Positions 46,001-55,949 are shown, numbered from the stretch's first letter. The stretch: 64,000 nt of DNA from Gammaproteobacteria bacterium (GCA_030682575.1 JAUXNX010000016.1:62001-126000), one strand, 5' to 3'. Notes: generated from the sequence alone by a model not told the origin. A program made the numbers and translations.

Positions 46001-46610
46001 CACCATACGACCAGGAATTTACTGGCGCCTCTTTCCAGCCAGAGTTGTAGCTCATGACTGACCAGATACTCTGATTCATGTCATATTGACCGTACGATGC
46101 GGAGTTGGTAACACCGGGAAAGAGGGTTGCATCCGACTCGTCACCACCGTCGTGCGGATGGGCAAGCCCCAGGCCGTGTCCAATCTCATGAACTACCGTG
46201 CTGTATCCGAGGGAGCCTGGAGTGGTTGCCCAGTGTGAACCATTAGTGCTGAAAACCCCCCAGTTCTGGGTGTAAGTGCCGTCAGGAATCTCGTGGAAAC
46301 CCAGAATTATGCTGCCGTTGCTTGCTCCTGGAATGGTACCAACTTTCCACTCAACGATGTTGACGCTGGTTGAGTAAGGCACTTCGGCAAACGTAATCCC
46401 ACAAACATTGGAGAATGAGCCAAGGACTGCTCTAAACATATTCTGCTCAGCAGAAGTCCAAGCTTGTGATGTGAGGCCGTAAGGTGTCAATGCCGCTGGG
46501 CCAAACGCATAAGTGACAGGTCCCCCCGTCCATCTGCACCCCCATATAAGAGAGTCCACATATACGTTTCCATAGCCAGATCCTGCAACGCCAGTAGTCT
46601 GAGAAGCCAT
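43011..46610 (-). CDS. Large M10-type metalloprotease with Ca-binding and tandem repeats
   Basis: 1199 residues. N-terminal zinc metalloprotease domain: HEIGHGLGLAHPHD (141-154) and Met-turn SVMSY (184-188), the serralysin/astacin-like metzincin signature. RTX-type calcium repeats at about 307-350 (GGAGNDVITG, IDGGEGVDTL). Two Ig-like (Big_5-type) domains at about 408-625 (SFNPADGAVNVG, SESIQRGVGNIEIR). Four tandem repeats of about 115-125 residues at about 635-1130, each starting YGVYRLSSGVYA and ending DLNGDxxIGD; they resemble the tryptophan-rich C-terminal repeat family PF07483. There is no N-terminal signal, and the acidic tail ending SWDYI suggests type I secretion. No exporter lies nearby. 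Confidence 0.85.
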   Translation of the reverse strand: MASQTTGVAGSGYGNVYVDSLIWGCRWTGGPVTYAFGPAALTPYGLTSQAWTSAEQNMFRAVLGSFSNVCGITFAEVPYSTSVNIVEWKVGTIPGASNGSIILGFHEIPDGTYTQNWGVFSTNGSHWATTPGSLGYSTVVHEIGHGLGLAHPHDGGDESDATLFPGVTNSASYGQYDMNQSIWSVMSYNSGWKEAPVNSWSYGDVITPMALDIAALQQLYGVNTSFNADDNNYFLPGVNAPGTGWSCIWDAAGTDTISNAGRSLAATIDLRAAPLVGANAGGYVSKVAGIIGGFTIANGVIIENAVGGNGHDILIGNEHDNYLYGGAGNDVITGFFGTDFIDGGEGVDTLVLSGSSEQYLIAYSVNESSYYIQDLVSDRDGTDWLESIERILFSQTNTLVEFISLLENTDPTVTSFNPADGAVNVGLSSNISVTFSEWIQRGVGTIEIRSGSAQGALFESFNAASSPRLSITGNQLVIDPVASFSGDTNYFVIFSNGVIKDMLGNNYVGSENYDFKTVDTIAPTVSVYSPTGGAVDVFGNGDIVLTFSESIQRGVGNIEIRAGSAKGTVVESFNTVSSNRISIDENVLTIDPIAVLAGDTRYFVVITHGAIKDLAGNSFQGTTTYEFRTLGTVSQVLYDGASNGLDYGVYRVSSGVYAVSESGLHAGDSAVGSIKLFSGSKAWAPLSGMNILAVEMSNNDFSIIYSTGTGAKTVYSSWLFNSITGISTAKPEVLSLAQLLAKENTLGIDLNQDAGIGDAIAAVLYSDPDYGVYRLTSGVYAIAEAGFLVTDIASAALNLRVADKGWIPVSGTIILSVRFDGDTYSIIFSTGSGTKKVFSSLNFNAGNGESTGKAVVLGLMQLLAKEAELEMDLNGDSVIGDGVAEVLHDGFDYGIYRLSSGRYVLAGSNVPVGDMPFEGLNLMVGTKAWAPVSGGSILAIELNESVYSMLYSTGTGSKKVFSSQAFSSTTGVSSGKAVVLTLAQLLAKEGSIGVDLNGDTVIGDAVSQVLYDGAFQGLGYGVYKLSSGVYAIGQDGLTTGDSAVSSLILTNAGKPWVPLSGSTILAVEQTSDRYTVLYSSGTSSKKTFNSWTFDVITGISIGKPVVLNRLELMEKEQSLGVDLDGDSIIGDGILRFTQLSVSIVPIDDVEEKLSGASSDDSPSERMYLYPASSQLELDGEAVFAPAIEQSLNEGSWDYI

Positions 46611-46913
46611 ATGTCGCTGTGCTCGTTGAAATCTGCACTCTCACCACGTCGCATTACCCATACAACCGGTGCGGATGACAGGACTTACTAGTGCTTCCAG
46701 GTGCGGCCAGGATGTCATCATGCCTGATACGAAGATCACTATCCAGTTTGGCGGGTAAAGAGAGTAATTGAAAGCTGTCTGACTGTTCTAACGCGTCGCG
46801 CTGTTGTCAGTTCGGCCGAACGCTAACATTAGAACTTCTCGCCCGCTTTTGGCGGTGAGACAGTCTCTACAAAGGCGAAGTGATGGGGCTGAAGGCCGGG
46901 GAATGTCAGGAGT
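46611..46913. other. Gap between the protease gene and tRNA-Ser
   Basis: About 300 bp with no supported gene. It must hold the promoter of the leftward protease gene; no hexamer pair stood out. It contains a perfect 12-bp palindrome, GTTCGGCCGAAC (46810-46821), and a short CCGC/GCGG stem near 46850 that could end the tRNA transcript, though without a T-tract. Confidence 0.45.
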
Positions 46914-47003
46914 TGGCGGAGGGGGAGAGATTCGAACTCTCGAAGGACTTTCATCCTCGCCGGTTTTCAAGACCGGTGCATTCAACCGCTCTGCCACCCC
47001 TCC
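46914..47003 (-). tRNA. serT: tRNA-Ser(UGA)
   Basis: 90 nt including an encoded CCA. Acceptor arms GGAGGGG and CCCCTCC pair fully, with discriminator G. The anticodon loop CTTGAAA within CCGGTCTTGAAAACCGG gives anticodon UGA. A long variable arm (class II) and the T-loop GTTCGAATC are present. TATAGT (near 47023-47028, minus strand) is a possible -10. Confidence 0.97.
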
Positions 47004-47154
47004 GCAACGGGGCGCAATCTTACTATAGTTGGGTTTTCAGTCAATCGGAAAATTGCGCGTAACCCCATCTGGGGAATCACCGACCGGGCGGATAACCATA
47101 CACGGAAAGGATTGCTTTTGGCCTGACGCACGGTATGATTGCCTTCGCCTGATG

Positions 47155-47182
47155 CTTGAAATTACTGGAATTTATTCCCACT
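47155..47182 (+). promoter_or_regulatory. Possible sigma-32-like promoter for the BI-1 gene
   Basis: CTTGAAA (47155-47161), 15-nt spacer, CCCACT (47177-47182). The -35 is exact but the -10 deviates from CCCCAT. Flanked by inverted GCCTGAT and ATCAGGC. Weak evidence. Confidence 0.3.
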
Positions 47183-47280
47183 GATCAGGCATGACCGACT
47201 AAGATATGAAACTCTTTAAGGCATGTTCCGGTCTAAGTCAGCACGGTTATCATCAGCAATGTATTACTACGGAGATCACT

Positions 47281-47946
47281 ATGAGTCAGTTTGATGTGTT
47301 GAATGTTGCGCAAACCCGTGGATCGGTTGTTGCTGTTAACAAGGTTCTTAAAAACACCTACATGCTGCTGGGCATGACACTGGGCTTCAGTGCCCTGATG
47401 GCATTCGTCAGCACGAATGCCGCGCCGATGAATATCTGGATGTATATCATTGGTGTTTACGGCCTGCTGTTTGCCACTCATGCACTTGCTCGCAGTGCCT
47501 GGGGTCTTCTGACCATATTCGCCTTTGCAGGTTTCATTGGCTACGGCACAGGCCCACTGATTGGCGCCCTGATGGCGACCAGCGGCGGCAGTGAAATCGT
47601 GACCACCGCACTGGGTGGTACCGCATTCATATTCTTTGGCCTGTCCGGTTATGCACTCGTATCCCGCAAGGACTTCTCTTTCCTGAGCGGTTTCATCACT
47701 GCCGGCTGCTTCGTGCTGATCGCGGCCATGATTCTGGGGATATTCCTCCAGATTCCCGCCCTGCAACTGGCCATCTCTGTTGGTTTCATGTTGTTTGCCA
47801 GTGCGATCATCCTGTACCAGACCGGTGAGATCGTGAACGGTGGCGAGACCAATTACATCCTCGCGACCATTACGCTGTTCGTGTCGATCTATAACCTGTT
47901 CATGAGCCTGATTCACCTGCTGACAGCATTCGGCGGTGACGAATAA
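47281..47946 (+). CDS. Bax inhibitor-1 (BI-1)/YccA family membrane protein
   Basis: 221 residues with seven predicted membrane helices, the conserved IGYGTGPLIG stretch and an acidic C-terminus (FGGDE). It is related to E. coli YccA, which modulates the FtsH membrane protease, and to eukaryotic BI-1 calcium-leak channels. Context strengthens the YccA link: in E. coli yccA also sits between serT and tusE. ATG 47281 has GGAG seven nt upstream; the frame stays open 25 codons before. A terminator follows. Confidence 0.9.
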   Translation: MSQFDVLNVAQTRGSVVAVNKVLKNTYMLLGMTLGFSALMAFVSTNAAPMNIWMYIIGVYGLLFATHALARSAWGLLTIFAFAGFIGYGTGPLIGALMATSGGSEIVTTALGGTAFIFFGLSGYALVSRKDFSFLSGFITAGCFVLIAAMILGIFLQIPALQLAISVGFMLFASAIILYQTGEIVNGGETNYILATITLFVSIYNLFMSLIHLLTAFGGDE

Positions 47947-47976
47947 GCCCATTCGTTTGTGATTGAGTTACACTGA

Positions 47977-48006
47977 GCCCCGGTCCTGACTGGGGCTTTT
48001 TGTTTT
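47977..48006 (+). terminator. Rho-independent terminator after the BI-1 gene
   Basis: Stem GCCCCGGTC (47977-47985) with GACTGGGGC (47988-47996), one wobble, then TTTTTGTTTT. Confidence 0.85.
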
Positions 48007-48045
48007 CAGAGCAGGTGCATCGCAAGTACATACCGAGTATTTACC

Positions 48046-48438
48046 GTGAAACTCACCGTCGTCGTTTATTCAGCCCCCTATTCCTCCCAAGCCGCCTGGA
48101 GTGCCTACCAGTTCACCAGAGCAGCACTGACGGCAGGACACGAGATATATCGCCTTTTTTTCTACGCAGATGGTGTGCATAACAGCAATGCGCTGAGTAT
48201 CCCTCCGCAGGACGAGTTCGATCTGGTGAAGGCTTGGCAGGCGTTGATCAGTGGACACAACATTGACGCTATCAGTTGCGTGTCATCAGCCCTCAAGCGC
48301 GGTGTGGTCGATGCGCAGGAGGCCGCCCGCTATGAGCGCGCATGCAGCAACCTTGTTGAAGGTGTTTCCCTTTCTGGATTAGGGCAACTCGTCGATGCCA
48401 CTTTGGTGTCCGACAGGGTGGTGAGCTTTGGAGCCTGA
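48046..48438 (+). CDS. tusD: Sulfurtransferase complex subunit TusD
   Basis: 130-residue DsrE-family protein. Active Cys78 in ISCVSSALKRGVV corresponds to Cys78 of E. coli TusD, which accepts persulfide sulfur from TusA and passes it to TusE for 2-thiolation of tRNA wobble uridine by MnmA. It starts at GTG, the first gene of tusDCBE. Confidence 0.95.
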   Translation: MKLTVVVYSAPYSSQAAWSAYQFTRAALTAGHEIYRLFFYADGVHNSNALSIPPQDEFDLVKAWQALISGHNIDAISCVSSALKRGVVDAQEAARYERACSNLVEGVSLSGLGQLVDATLVSDRVVSFGA

Positions 48439-48442
48439 TGTC

Positions 48443-48841
48443 GTGAATGAAAACGTTGCAAATGACAACATTGAACAGCCAACCCGCAAGGTGCTGACGT
48501 TCATCAGCCGCAAATCACCATATGGCCAGAACTATGCCAAAGCATGTCTGGATATGGTGCTCTCCGCCTCCGTGTTCGATCAGCAGGTTAACTATGTCTT
48601 CATGGATGATGGTGTCTGGCAACTCAGGCGAGGACAAGAGCCTGCTGCCATAGATTCCAAAAATCTGAGCGCCGCTTTTTCTGCTCTATCACTGTACGAA
48701 GTGGAAAATGTCTACGTCGATGCCCAATCCCTGCAGGATCGCGGTTTAGCAGCGGAGGATTTGGTGATCGACGCCACTCCCTGCACTGCAGGTCATATCG
48801 CCTCATTGATGAGACAATCTGACGTGGTATTCAACCTGTGA
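48443..48841 (+). CDS. tusC: Sulfurtransferase complex subunit TusC
   Basis: 132-residue DsrF-like protein (LTFISRKSPYGQNYAKACLDMVLSAS, VNYVFMDDGVWQL). Structural subunit of the TusBCD hexamer. GTG 48443 with GGAG nine nt upstream is preferred to TTG 48428, which overlaps tusD. It overlaps tusB by 4 bp. Confidence 0.92.
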   Translation: MNENVANDNIEQPTRKVLTFISRKSPYGQNYAKACLDMVLSASVFDQQVNYVFMDDGVWQLRRGQEPAAIDSKNLSAAFSALSLYEVENVYVDAQSLQDRGLAAEDLVIDATPCTAGHIASLMRQSDVVFNL

Positions 48842-49161
48842 CAACACTGCACACCGTCAATAAATTCAGCCTGACGAGCTCCGCTCTGGACTCCTGCCTG
48901 CGCGTGGCATTGCCTGGGGATGCGATCCTGTTGATGGAGGATGGGGTGTATAACGCGGTGGGAGCGAGCCTTGCCAGCGATGACGCCGGTATCAATGTCG
49001 AAACAAGGTCAACTGCCAGCATTGGTATCTACGCCTTGAAGGAAGACCTGCAGGCACGAGGCATTGCCCACGACTCACTGCCCTCCTCTATCGAACCCGT
49101 CAGCTATGCCGACTTTGTCACGCTGGTCTGCACCCACCACAAAACCGTCAGCTGGTTCTAG
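48838..49161 (+). CDS. tusB: Sulfurtransferase complex subunit TusB
   Basis: 107-residue DsrH-like protein: MTTLHTVNKF at the start, LLMEDGVYNAV in the core and the family C-terminus KTVSWF. Third subunit of TusBCD in tRNA thiolation. GTG start overlapping the tusC stop. Confidence 0.93.
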   Translation: MTTLHTVNKFSLTSSALDSCLRVALPGDAILLMEDGVYNAVGASLASDDAGINVETRSTASIGIYALKEDLQARGIAHDSLPSSIEPVSYADFVTLVCTHHKTVSWF

Positions 49162-49164
49162 GCC

Positions 49165-49503
49165 ATGGGCAGTTTGATCCTCCACGACCACAAACCAATA
49201 CCGCTCGACAAGGATGGCTATCTCAGAAATCTCAACGACTGGAGTCAGGAGGTCGCCGTGAAATTGGCGGAGTCCGTCAACATTGATCTCACGCCAGCGC
49301 ACTGGGAAGTCATTACTGTTCTCCGGGCTTTCTACGAGGCCCACGCGCTGTCTCCTGCCATGCGCCCGCTGGTCAAACTGGTGGCTCGAGAATTGGGCGC
49401 AGACAAAGGCCGCAGCATCTATCTGATGAAACTCTTTCCCGGTAATCCTGCCCTGCTCGCCAGTAAAATCGCGGGATTGCCGCGCCCGACCAACTGTTTT
49501 TGA
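49165..49503 (+). CDS. tusE: TusE/DsrC family sulfur-carrier protein
   Basis: 112 residues. Penultimate Cys111 in GLPRPTNCF is the persulfide carrier; the second cysteine of true DsrC proteins, about eleven residues earlier, is a Ser here (LASKIAGLP), so it is of TusE type. It takes sulfur from TusD and interacts with MnmA. Begins 3 bp after tusB. Confidence 0.95.
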   Translation: MGSLILHDHKPIPLDKDGYLRNLNDWSQEVAVKLAESVNIDLTPAHWEVITVLRAFYEAHALSPAMRPLVKLVARELGADKGRSIYLMKLFPGNPALLASKIAGLPRPTNCF

Positions 49504-49625
49504 GTTGAGTTGCGAGTGGCGGCAAGGGTGAATTCTGCTATGATTCGCGCTCCTTTGAGCCCGCACACAGAACCTCTACATAACGTGCGCACAACTGACC
49601 TTTTGAGACACACAGGACAAGCCCC

Positions 49626-50741
49626 ATGAGCCCTGCGAAGAGCCTCCCCAACCGCGTATTAGCCATCAACAACGATCTGCCCATCCGTACCGACAAACCC
49701 GTTCACAGCGGCAAGGTGCGTTCCGTTTACTGGCTGACCGATACCGACAGCAAACGTCTCATCCAGCAACGCGGCTACAACGTGGCTCCAGAGGCACCAC
49801 TGGCCATCATGGTGATCAGCGATCGCATCTCCGCATTTGACTGCATCTGGCACGGCGAGGGGGGCCTCAATGGCGTGCCTGGCAAAGGCGCCGCCCTGAA
49901 CACCATCTCCAATCACTGGTTCAAACTGTTCCGCGAACAGGGGCTGGCCGAGAGCCACATTCTGGAAATCCCTCACCCCTTTGTATGGATCGTACAGAAA
50001 GCCCGCCCAGTGATGATCGAGGCAATCTGCCGCCAGTACATCACAGGTTCCATGTGGCGCTCCTACACCAAGGGCGAGCGCGACTTCTGTGGCATCATGC
50101 TGCCGGAAGGACTCCAGAAGGATCAGCGCCTGCCTGAACTGCTGATCACTCCTTCCACGAAGGGAATTCTACGCGGTATTCCTGGCGTGCCTGAAGCTGA
50201 CGATGTGAACATCACCCGTGCGGACATTGATCGCAACTACGCTGCCTTCAACTTCCGCACCACATCGGATATCGATTTTTATGAACAACTGCTTCGGGAA
50301 GGTTTCAACGTCATCAGCAAAGAGCTGGAAAAGATCGATCAGGTATTCGTCGATACCAAATTCGAATTCGGATATGTCACCGACAAGAATGGTCAGGACA
50401 AACTGATCTACATGGACGAGGTCGGCACGCCGGACTCCTCCCGCATCTGGGACGGTCCGTCCTACCGTGCCGGGAAAGTCATCGAAAAATCGAAAGAGGA
50501 ATTTCGCCAGCAACTGCTGAATTACTTCCCTGATCCGGACATTCTGCTGAACAAGGACAGAATGCCGGAGCGTGTAGCGTTGGCGCGAGATAATGCACTG
50601 CCGGAGGACATGCTGATGCAGGTGTCACGCACCTACCTGGGAATTGCCGAGCAGATCGTAGGGCAGAAGATCACGCTGTCCGAGAATCCGAAGCAGGAGA
50701 TTCTGGATATTCTGTCGGCGGAGTATGGATTGATCGTTTAA
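49626..50741 (+). CDS. purC: SAICAR synthase (long form)
   Basis: 371-residue phosphoribosylaminoimidazole-succinocarboxamide synthase of purine synthesis. Motifs: [50 protein letters not shown] and [12 protein letters not shown]. It is of the long class, compared with 237 aa in E. coli. ATG 49626 follows a 122-bp gap without a visible PurR box. Its stop overlaps the convergent cysG stop by 4 bp. Confidence 0.95.
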   Translation: MSPAKSLPNRVLAINNDLPIRTDKPVHSGKVRSVYWLTDTDSKRLIQQRGYNVAPEAPLAIMVISDRISAFDCIWHGEGGLNGVPGKGAALNTISNHWFKLFREQGLAESHILEIPHPFVWIVQKARPVMIEAICRQYITGSMWRSYTKGERDFCGIMLPEGLQKDQRLPELLITPSTKGILRGIPGVPEADDVNITRADIDRNYAAFNFRTTSDIDFYEQLLREGFNVISKELEKIDQVFVDTKFEFGYVTDKNGQDKLIYMDEVGTPDSSRIWDGPSYRAGKVIEKSKEEFRQQLLNYFPDPDILLNKDRMPERVALARDNALPEDMLMQVSRTYLGIAEQIVGQKITLSENPKQEILDILSAEYGLIV

Positions 50742-52132
50742 GAAATTGCCGCGCCCTTGAACCACGAATAGCGCGACTGCAACTTCACCACGCGCCCGAC
50801 GATGATGATCGTCGGAGCCTGCACCTCGGTGACTTTCATGATTGCCGGCATCGTCTCAAGGGTGCCGGTGATCACTTTCTGATTCGGCGTCGTTCCCTGC
50901 TGCACCAGTGCTATCGGCATATCCGCCGCCATACCGTGTGCAATCAACTGTTCACAGATCGTTTCAAGCCCGACCAGCCCCATGTAGAACACCACCGTCT
51001 GATTTTCGTTCGCAAGATTCGGCCAGTCGAGATCGATGCTGTCGTTCTTGAGATGACCGGTGACAAAACGCACGGACTGCGAACAGTCACGATGCGTCAG
51101 CGGAATACCTGCATAACAGGCGCAGCCCGATGCAGCAGTAATGCCGGGAATCACCTGAAACGGAATACCCGCCTCTGCGAGTCGATCAATCTCTTCGCCA
51201 CCGCGACCGAAGATGAAGGGGTCACCACCTTTCAGACGCAAAACCTTTTTACCTTCCTGTGCGAGCCGCACGAGCATGTCATTGATTTCTTCCTGAGGCA
51301 CAAGGTGATTGGAGCGCTCCTTACCGACGTTGATCTTCTCGGCATCGGGACGCACACGCGCCATGATCTCCTTCGACACGAGACGGTCATAGAGAACTAC
51401 ATCGGCTTCCTGCATCAGACGCAACGCTTTTAGCGTCAGCAAGTCAGGATCACCTGGCCCCGCACCGACAAGATAGACTTCTCCCTGCACGACAATATTA
51501 TCGGACTCGGAAAGTTGTTGCTCAATGTAGCGGCGCCCTTCGTCTTCTTTTCCAGCCAGCACGATCTCGGACAGTGGGCCTGAAAGCAGCCTCTCCCAGA
51601 AGCGAGTGCGACGCTTGAAATCGGTGATGACACTCTTGACGCGACCGCGATAACCACCAAGCAATAACGCAAGTCTGCCATAGGCGGCAGGTACCATCGT
51701 TTCAAGTTTTTCCTTGAGCTTGCGAGTGAGCACCGGCGAAGCACCACCACTGGAGATCGCAATCACCACAGGTGAGCGATCCACAATAGCGGGAACGATG
51801 AAACTGCACAGCGAGGGTTTGTCCACCACATTGACCGGCAGGCCACGTGCCTTTGCGGCGACGGACACTGCTGCATTCACTTCCTCGTCATCGGTGGCAG
51901 CAACAGCGAGGAAGACACCATCCATGTCGTTTTCGGTGAAGCCACGCACGCGCAACTCCCCTGCACCTGCAATCACCAGAGTTTCCAGCTCCGCGCAAAT
52001 CCCGGGAGCTACGACACGCAGACGCGCACCGGCTCGATCGAGCAGCACAGCTTTGCGATAGGCCACATCGCCGCCACCCACCACGAGACAGGTCTGGGCA
52101 CGCACATTCAGAAAAATCGGCAGGAACTGCAT
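50738..52132 (-). CDS. cysG: Siroheme synthase CysG
   Basis: 464-residue multifunctional enzyme. N-terminal precorrin-2 dehydrogenase/sirohydrochlorin ferrochelatase ([21 protein letters not shown]; about 1-210) and C-terminal uroporphyrinogen-III methyltransferase ([44 protein letters not shown]). It makes siroheme for sulfite and nitrite reductases. ATG 52132 with GGAG seven nt upstream. Last gene of the leftward ftsK group. Confidence 0.96.
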   Translation of the reverse strand: MQFLPIFLNVRAQTCLVVGGGDVAYRKAVLLDRAGARLRVVAPGICAELETLVIAGAGELRVRGFTENDMDGVFLAVAATDDEEVNAAVSVAAKARGLPVNVVDKPSLCSFIVPAIVDRSPVVIAISSGGASPVLTRKLKEKLETMVPAAYGRLALLLGGYRGRVKSVITDFKRRTRFWERLLSGPLSEIVLAGKEDEGRRYIEQQLSESDNIVVQGEVYLVGAGPGDPDLLTLKALRLMQEADVVLYDRLVSKEIMARVRPDAEKINVGKERSNHLVPQEEINDMLVRLAQEGKKVLRLKGGDPFIFGRGGEEIDRLAEAGIPFQVIPGITAASGCACYAGIPLTHRDCSQSVRFVTGHLKNDSIDLDWPNLANENQTVVFYMGLVGLETICEQLIAHGMAADMPIALVQQGTTPNQKVITGTLETMPAIMKVTEVQAPTIIIVGRVVKLQSRYSWFKGAAIS

Positions 52133-52176
52133 ACAGCACTCCACGAGCTTGCACTCATTTGTTCACAAGGAGGCGC

Positions 52177-53472
<1,296 letters not shown>

Positions 53473-53492
53473 CTAAACTATAAAATGATTCG

Positions 53493-53858
53493 TCATATGG
53501 CCCGCATCAGCATGATGCCAAGCCAGGCACCCAGCAGGCAGATCACAACACTGCCGAGTACATACAATCCAGCGTGCAGCAAACGACCATCCTGCAGCAG
53601 CATCAACGCATCCAGCGAGAACGTGGAGAATGTCGTAAAGGCGCCGAGATAGCCCACCACCAACAGTGCTCGCCATTGCTCCGAGAGCACTGCTTTCTCT
53701 GTAATCAACACGTACAGTACACCGATCAAAACGGAACCCGCTACATTGACCGTCAGCGTCCCCCAGGGGAAGCGACTCGCGCCCATTGCACTTACCAGCC
53801 AATAACGAGATACCGCCCCAAGGGCGCCTCCAGCGGCCACTGCCAATGTGTAAATCAT
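53493..53858 (-). CDS. crcB: Fluoride exporter CrcB/FluC
   Basis: 121-residue four-helix membrane protein. Signatures GGALGAVSRYWL at the N-terminus and GYLGAFTTFSTFSLD near 71-85, which form the fluoride and sodium sites of the dual-topology FluC dimer. It expels fluoride. Ten bp after rarA. No fluoride riboswitch is expected or seen within this operon. Confidence 0.94.
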   Translation of the reverse strand: MIYTLAVAAGGALGAVSRYWLVSAMGASRFPWGTLTVNVAGSVLIGVLYVLITEKAVLSEQWRALLVVGYLGAFTTFSTFSLDALMLLQDGRLLHAGLYVLGSVVICLLGAWLGIMLMRAI

Positions 53859-53868
53859 GCCAAGCCTC

Positions 53869-55248
53869 TCAGCCTTTCTCTCGATAGCGTCTGTTGGGGC
53901 TCTTCAAGTCGCGCTCCCGCAGATAATCCAGTTTCTCCCGGATCTTCTGTTCAAGGCCCTGTTCGGTCGGGAAATAATACCGGGTATCCTGCAACTGCGG
54001 GGGAAAATAATTCTCGCCAGCCGCATACGCACCCGGTTCATCGTGGGCGTAGCGATATTCGACACCGTAGTCCAGCGTCTTCATTAACGCGGTAGGAGCA
54101 TTTCTCAGATGGGAAGGCACTTCCAGCGAGGCCCCATTCTGCACATCTGCCCGAGCCTGATTGAAGGCATTGTAGACGGCATTGCTCTTGGGGGCGCACG
54201 CAAGATAAATCACCGCATGAGCAATCACCAGCTCGCCTTCGGGGCTGCCAAGGCGAGTCTGGGCATCCCAGGCAGACAGCGCCATCTGCAGCGCGCGCGG
54301 ATCGGCGTTGCCGATGTCCTCGCTCGCCATCCTGACAAGACGGCGCGCAATATATAACGGATCGCAACCACCGTCCAACATGCGCACCAGCCAGTACAGC
54401 GCCCCATCGGGGCTGGAGCCCCTCACTGCCTTGTGCAGCGCGGAAATCTGTTCATAGAAGGAATCGCCGCCCTTGTCAAAGCGGCGGGCGCTGCCCTGCA
54501 GCACCTGTTCGATGACACTTTCGTCAATGCGCAATACCCCGTTCTGCTCGTTGCCCAGATCAACTGCTATCTCCAGAAGATTGAGAACCTTGCGGGCATC
54601 ACCATCGGCAGCTGCGGCAAGTCTGAGTTTGCAATCCTCCGGCAAATCGATGCGGTGCTTGCCCAGACCGCGATCTTCATTTTGCAAGGCAGCATCAATT
54701 ACTAGGACCAATGCTGCATCATCAAGGGACTTCAGCACATAGACCCGGGTGCGAGAGAGCAACGCATTGTTCAATTCGAAGGAGGGATTTTCGGTGGTCG
54801 CGCCGATAAAGACCAGCGTGCCATCTTCCACATGCGGCAGGAACGCATCCTGCTGGCTCTTGTTGAAGCGGTGCGCTTCGTCCACAAACAGCACTGTCGC
54901 ACGTCCACTGAGCTTACGGTGCGCCTGGGCACGCTCCACAGCTGCACGAATGTCCTTCACACCGGAAAGCACGGCAGAGATGTTCTCGAACAGACCACCA
55001 CAAGTTTCCGCCACCAGCCTCGCCAGCGTGGTCTTGCCGACACCCGGAGGTCCCCAAAGAATCATCGAATGAGGCAATCCCTTGCGTATCGCCTCACCGA
55101 GAGATTTACCCTCTCCTAACAAATGTTCCTGGCCGATAAAATCGCCAAGCCGCTGTGGCCGCATCCGCGACGCCAGAGGCTGTGAGGCCACCGCCGTAAT
55201 CGACTCACTCTCGTCGTCAAACAGGGACTGGGATGGTTTATTGCCCAT
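53869..55248 (-). CDS. rarA: Replication-associated recombination protein A (MgsA/RarA)
   Basis: 459-residue AAA+ ATPase of the clamp-loader type. Walker A GPPGVGKTTLARL, Walker B VDEAHRFNKSQQD, sensor ATTENPSFELN, and a C-terminal tetramerisation domain. It acts at stalled replication forks. Located between lolA (27 bp gap) and crcB. Confidence 0.96.
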   Translation of the reverse strand: MGNKPSQSLFDDESESITAVASQPLASRMRPQRLGDFIGQEHLLGEGKSLGEAIRKGLPHSMILWGPPGVGKTTLARLVAETCGGLFENISAVLSGVKDIRAAVERAQAHRKLSGRATVLFVDEAHRFNKSQQDAFLPHVEDGTLVFIGATTENPSFELNNALLSRTRVYVLKSLDDAALVLVIDAALQNEDRGLGKHRIDLPEDCKLRLAAAADGDARKVLNLLEIAVDLGNEQNGVLRIDESVIEQVLQGSARRFDKGGDSFYEQISALHKAVRGSSPDGALYWLVRMLDGGCDPLYIARRLVRMASEDIGNADPRALQMALSAWDAQTRLGSPEGELVIAHAVIYLACAPKSNAVYNAFNQARADVQNGASLEVPSHLRNAPTALMKTLDYGVEYRYAHDEPGAYAAGENYFPPQLQDTRYYFPTEQGLEQKIREKLDYLRERDLKSPNRRYREKG

Positions 55249-55275
55249 GTGCGAAACCGTTCTTGCTGGGGAAGT

Positions 55276-55932
55276 TCATTGAAAATTGGCGGAATCGGTA
55301 TTATCGATCACATCGATGTCTTCAGGAGGAATGAACACGAAAACATCATCGGCAAGCGGAGTGTTCAACTCATTGTTGAAGAACTCCCAGAACGTACGTT
55401 GTCCATTGCCACTGTCGACATGGATTGAAGTAAGACTTTCGCCGGTGAAATAAATGGTCACTCGCTCGTAGAGGCTCGCATCATCCAGTGGGATCAGAAT
55501 GAATTCAAAGTCCTGATTATCACGCACGGCACCGCCGGTGATGGTGTAGTCGGCCTTGATCTCGTCAATACGACCATTGAGCAACTGCGCGGCCAGTTCA
55601 GACTCGCTGACATCCCAGGGCTCAAGCGTGACCTGCAGCAGATCCGGTTGGTAGTTCCAGAGAGTTGTGCCATCTGTGACGATCAGCTCTGGAAACGGTG
55701 CAATGGTTTCCCAGTAGAAACCATCGGGACGCTTGAGCATGAATCGAATTTCGCTCTCCTCCAGCAGTCCTCCGGTGGACTCGATGATCAGCTGACGTAC
55801 ATCAGCCTGAAAGGTATCAATGTTGCCAAGCAGTTGCGTCAGCTTTTCAACCGATTCGTCCTGTGCGAATGCTGTACTGCTGACGCAGACAAGAGGAATA
55901 ACACGGAGAAACTTCAGTATTCGACACAGCAT
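55276..55932 (-). CDS. lolA: Outer-membrane lipoprotein carrier protein LolA
   Basis: 218 residues with a signal peptide (ending AFA-QDE). The LolA fold is seen from LLGNIDTFQADVRQLIIES, RPDGFYWE and LWNYQPDLLQVTLEPW. It shuttles lipoproteins through the periplasm from LolCDE to LolB. Overlap-free, 17 bp after ftsK, as in many gammaproteobacteria. Confidence 0.95.
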   Translation of the reverse strand: MLCRILKFLRVIPLVCVSSTAFAQDESVEKLTQLLGNIDTFQADVRQLIIESTGGLLEESEIRFMLKRPDGFYWETIAPFPELIVTDGTTLWNYQPDLLQVTLEPWDVSESELAAQLLNGRIDEIKADYTITGGAVRDNQDFEFILIPLDDASLYERVTIYFTGESLTSIHVDSGNGQRTFWEFFNNELNTPLADDVFVFIPPEDIDVIDNTDSANFQ

Positions 55933-55949
55933 AGTGAGTACATCCTGAA

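Noticed and set aside
43011-46610. Four tandem repeats as a DNA repeat or CRISPR-like array
   Set aside because: The repeats are protein-level modules with diverged DNA and no direct-repeat/spacer structure.
46810-46821. GTTCGGCCGAAC palindrome as a regulator site
   Set aside because: Perfect but short and without a candidate regulator; noted only in the gap entry.
47028-47050. TTGACT upstream of TATAGT as the tRNA-Ser promoter
   Set aside because: The two hexamers are 11 nt apart; the -10 may be real but this -35 is not.
47233-47952. 239-codon open frame antisense to the BI-1 gene
   Set aside because: Composition (Gln/His/Glu-rich) is the mirror of a membrane protein; no start signals.
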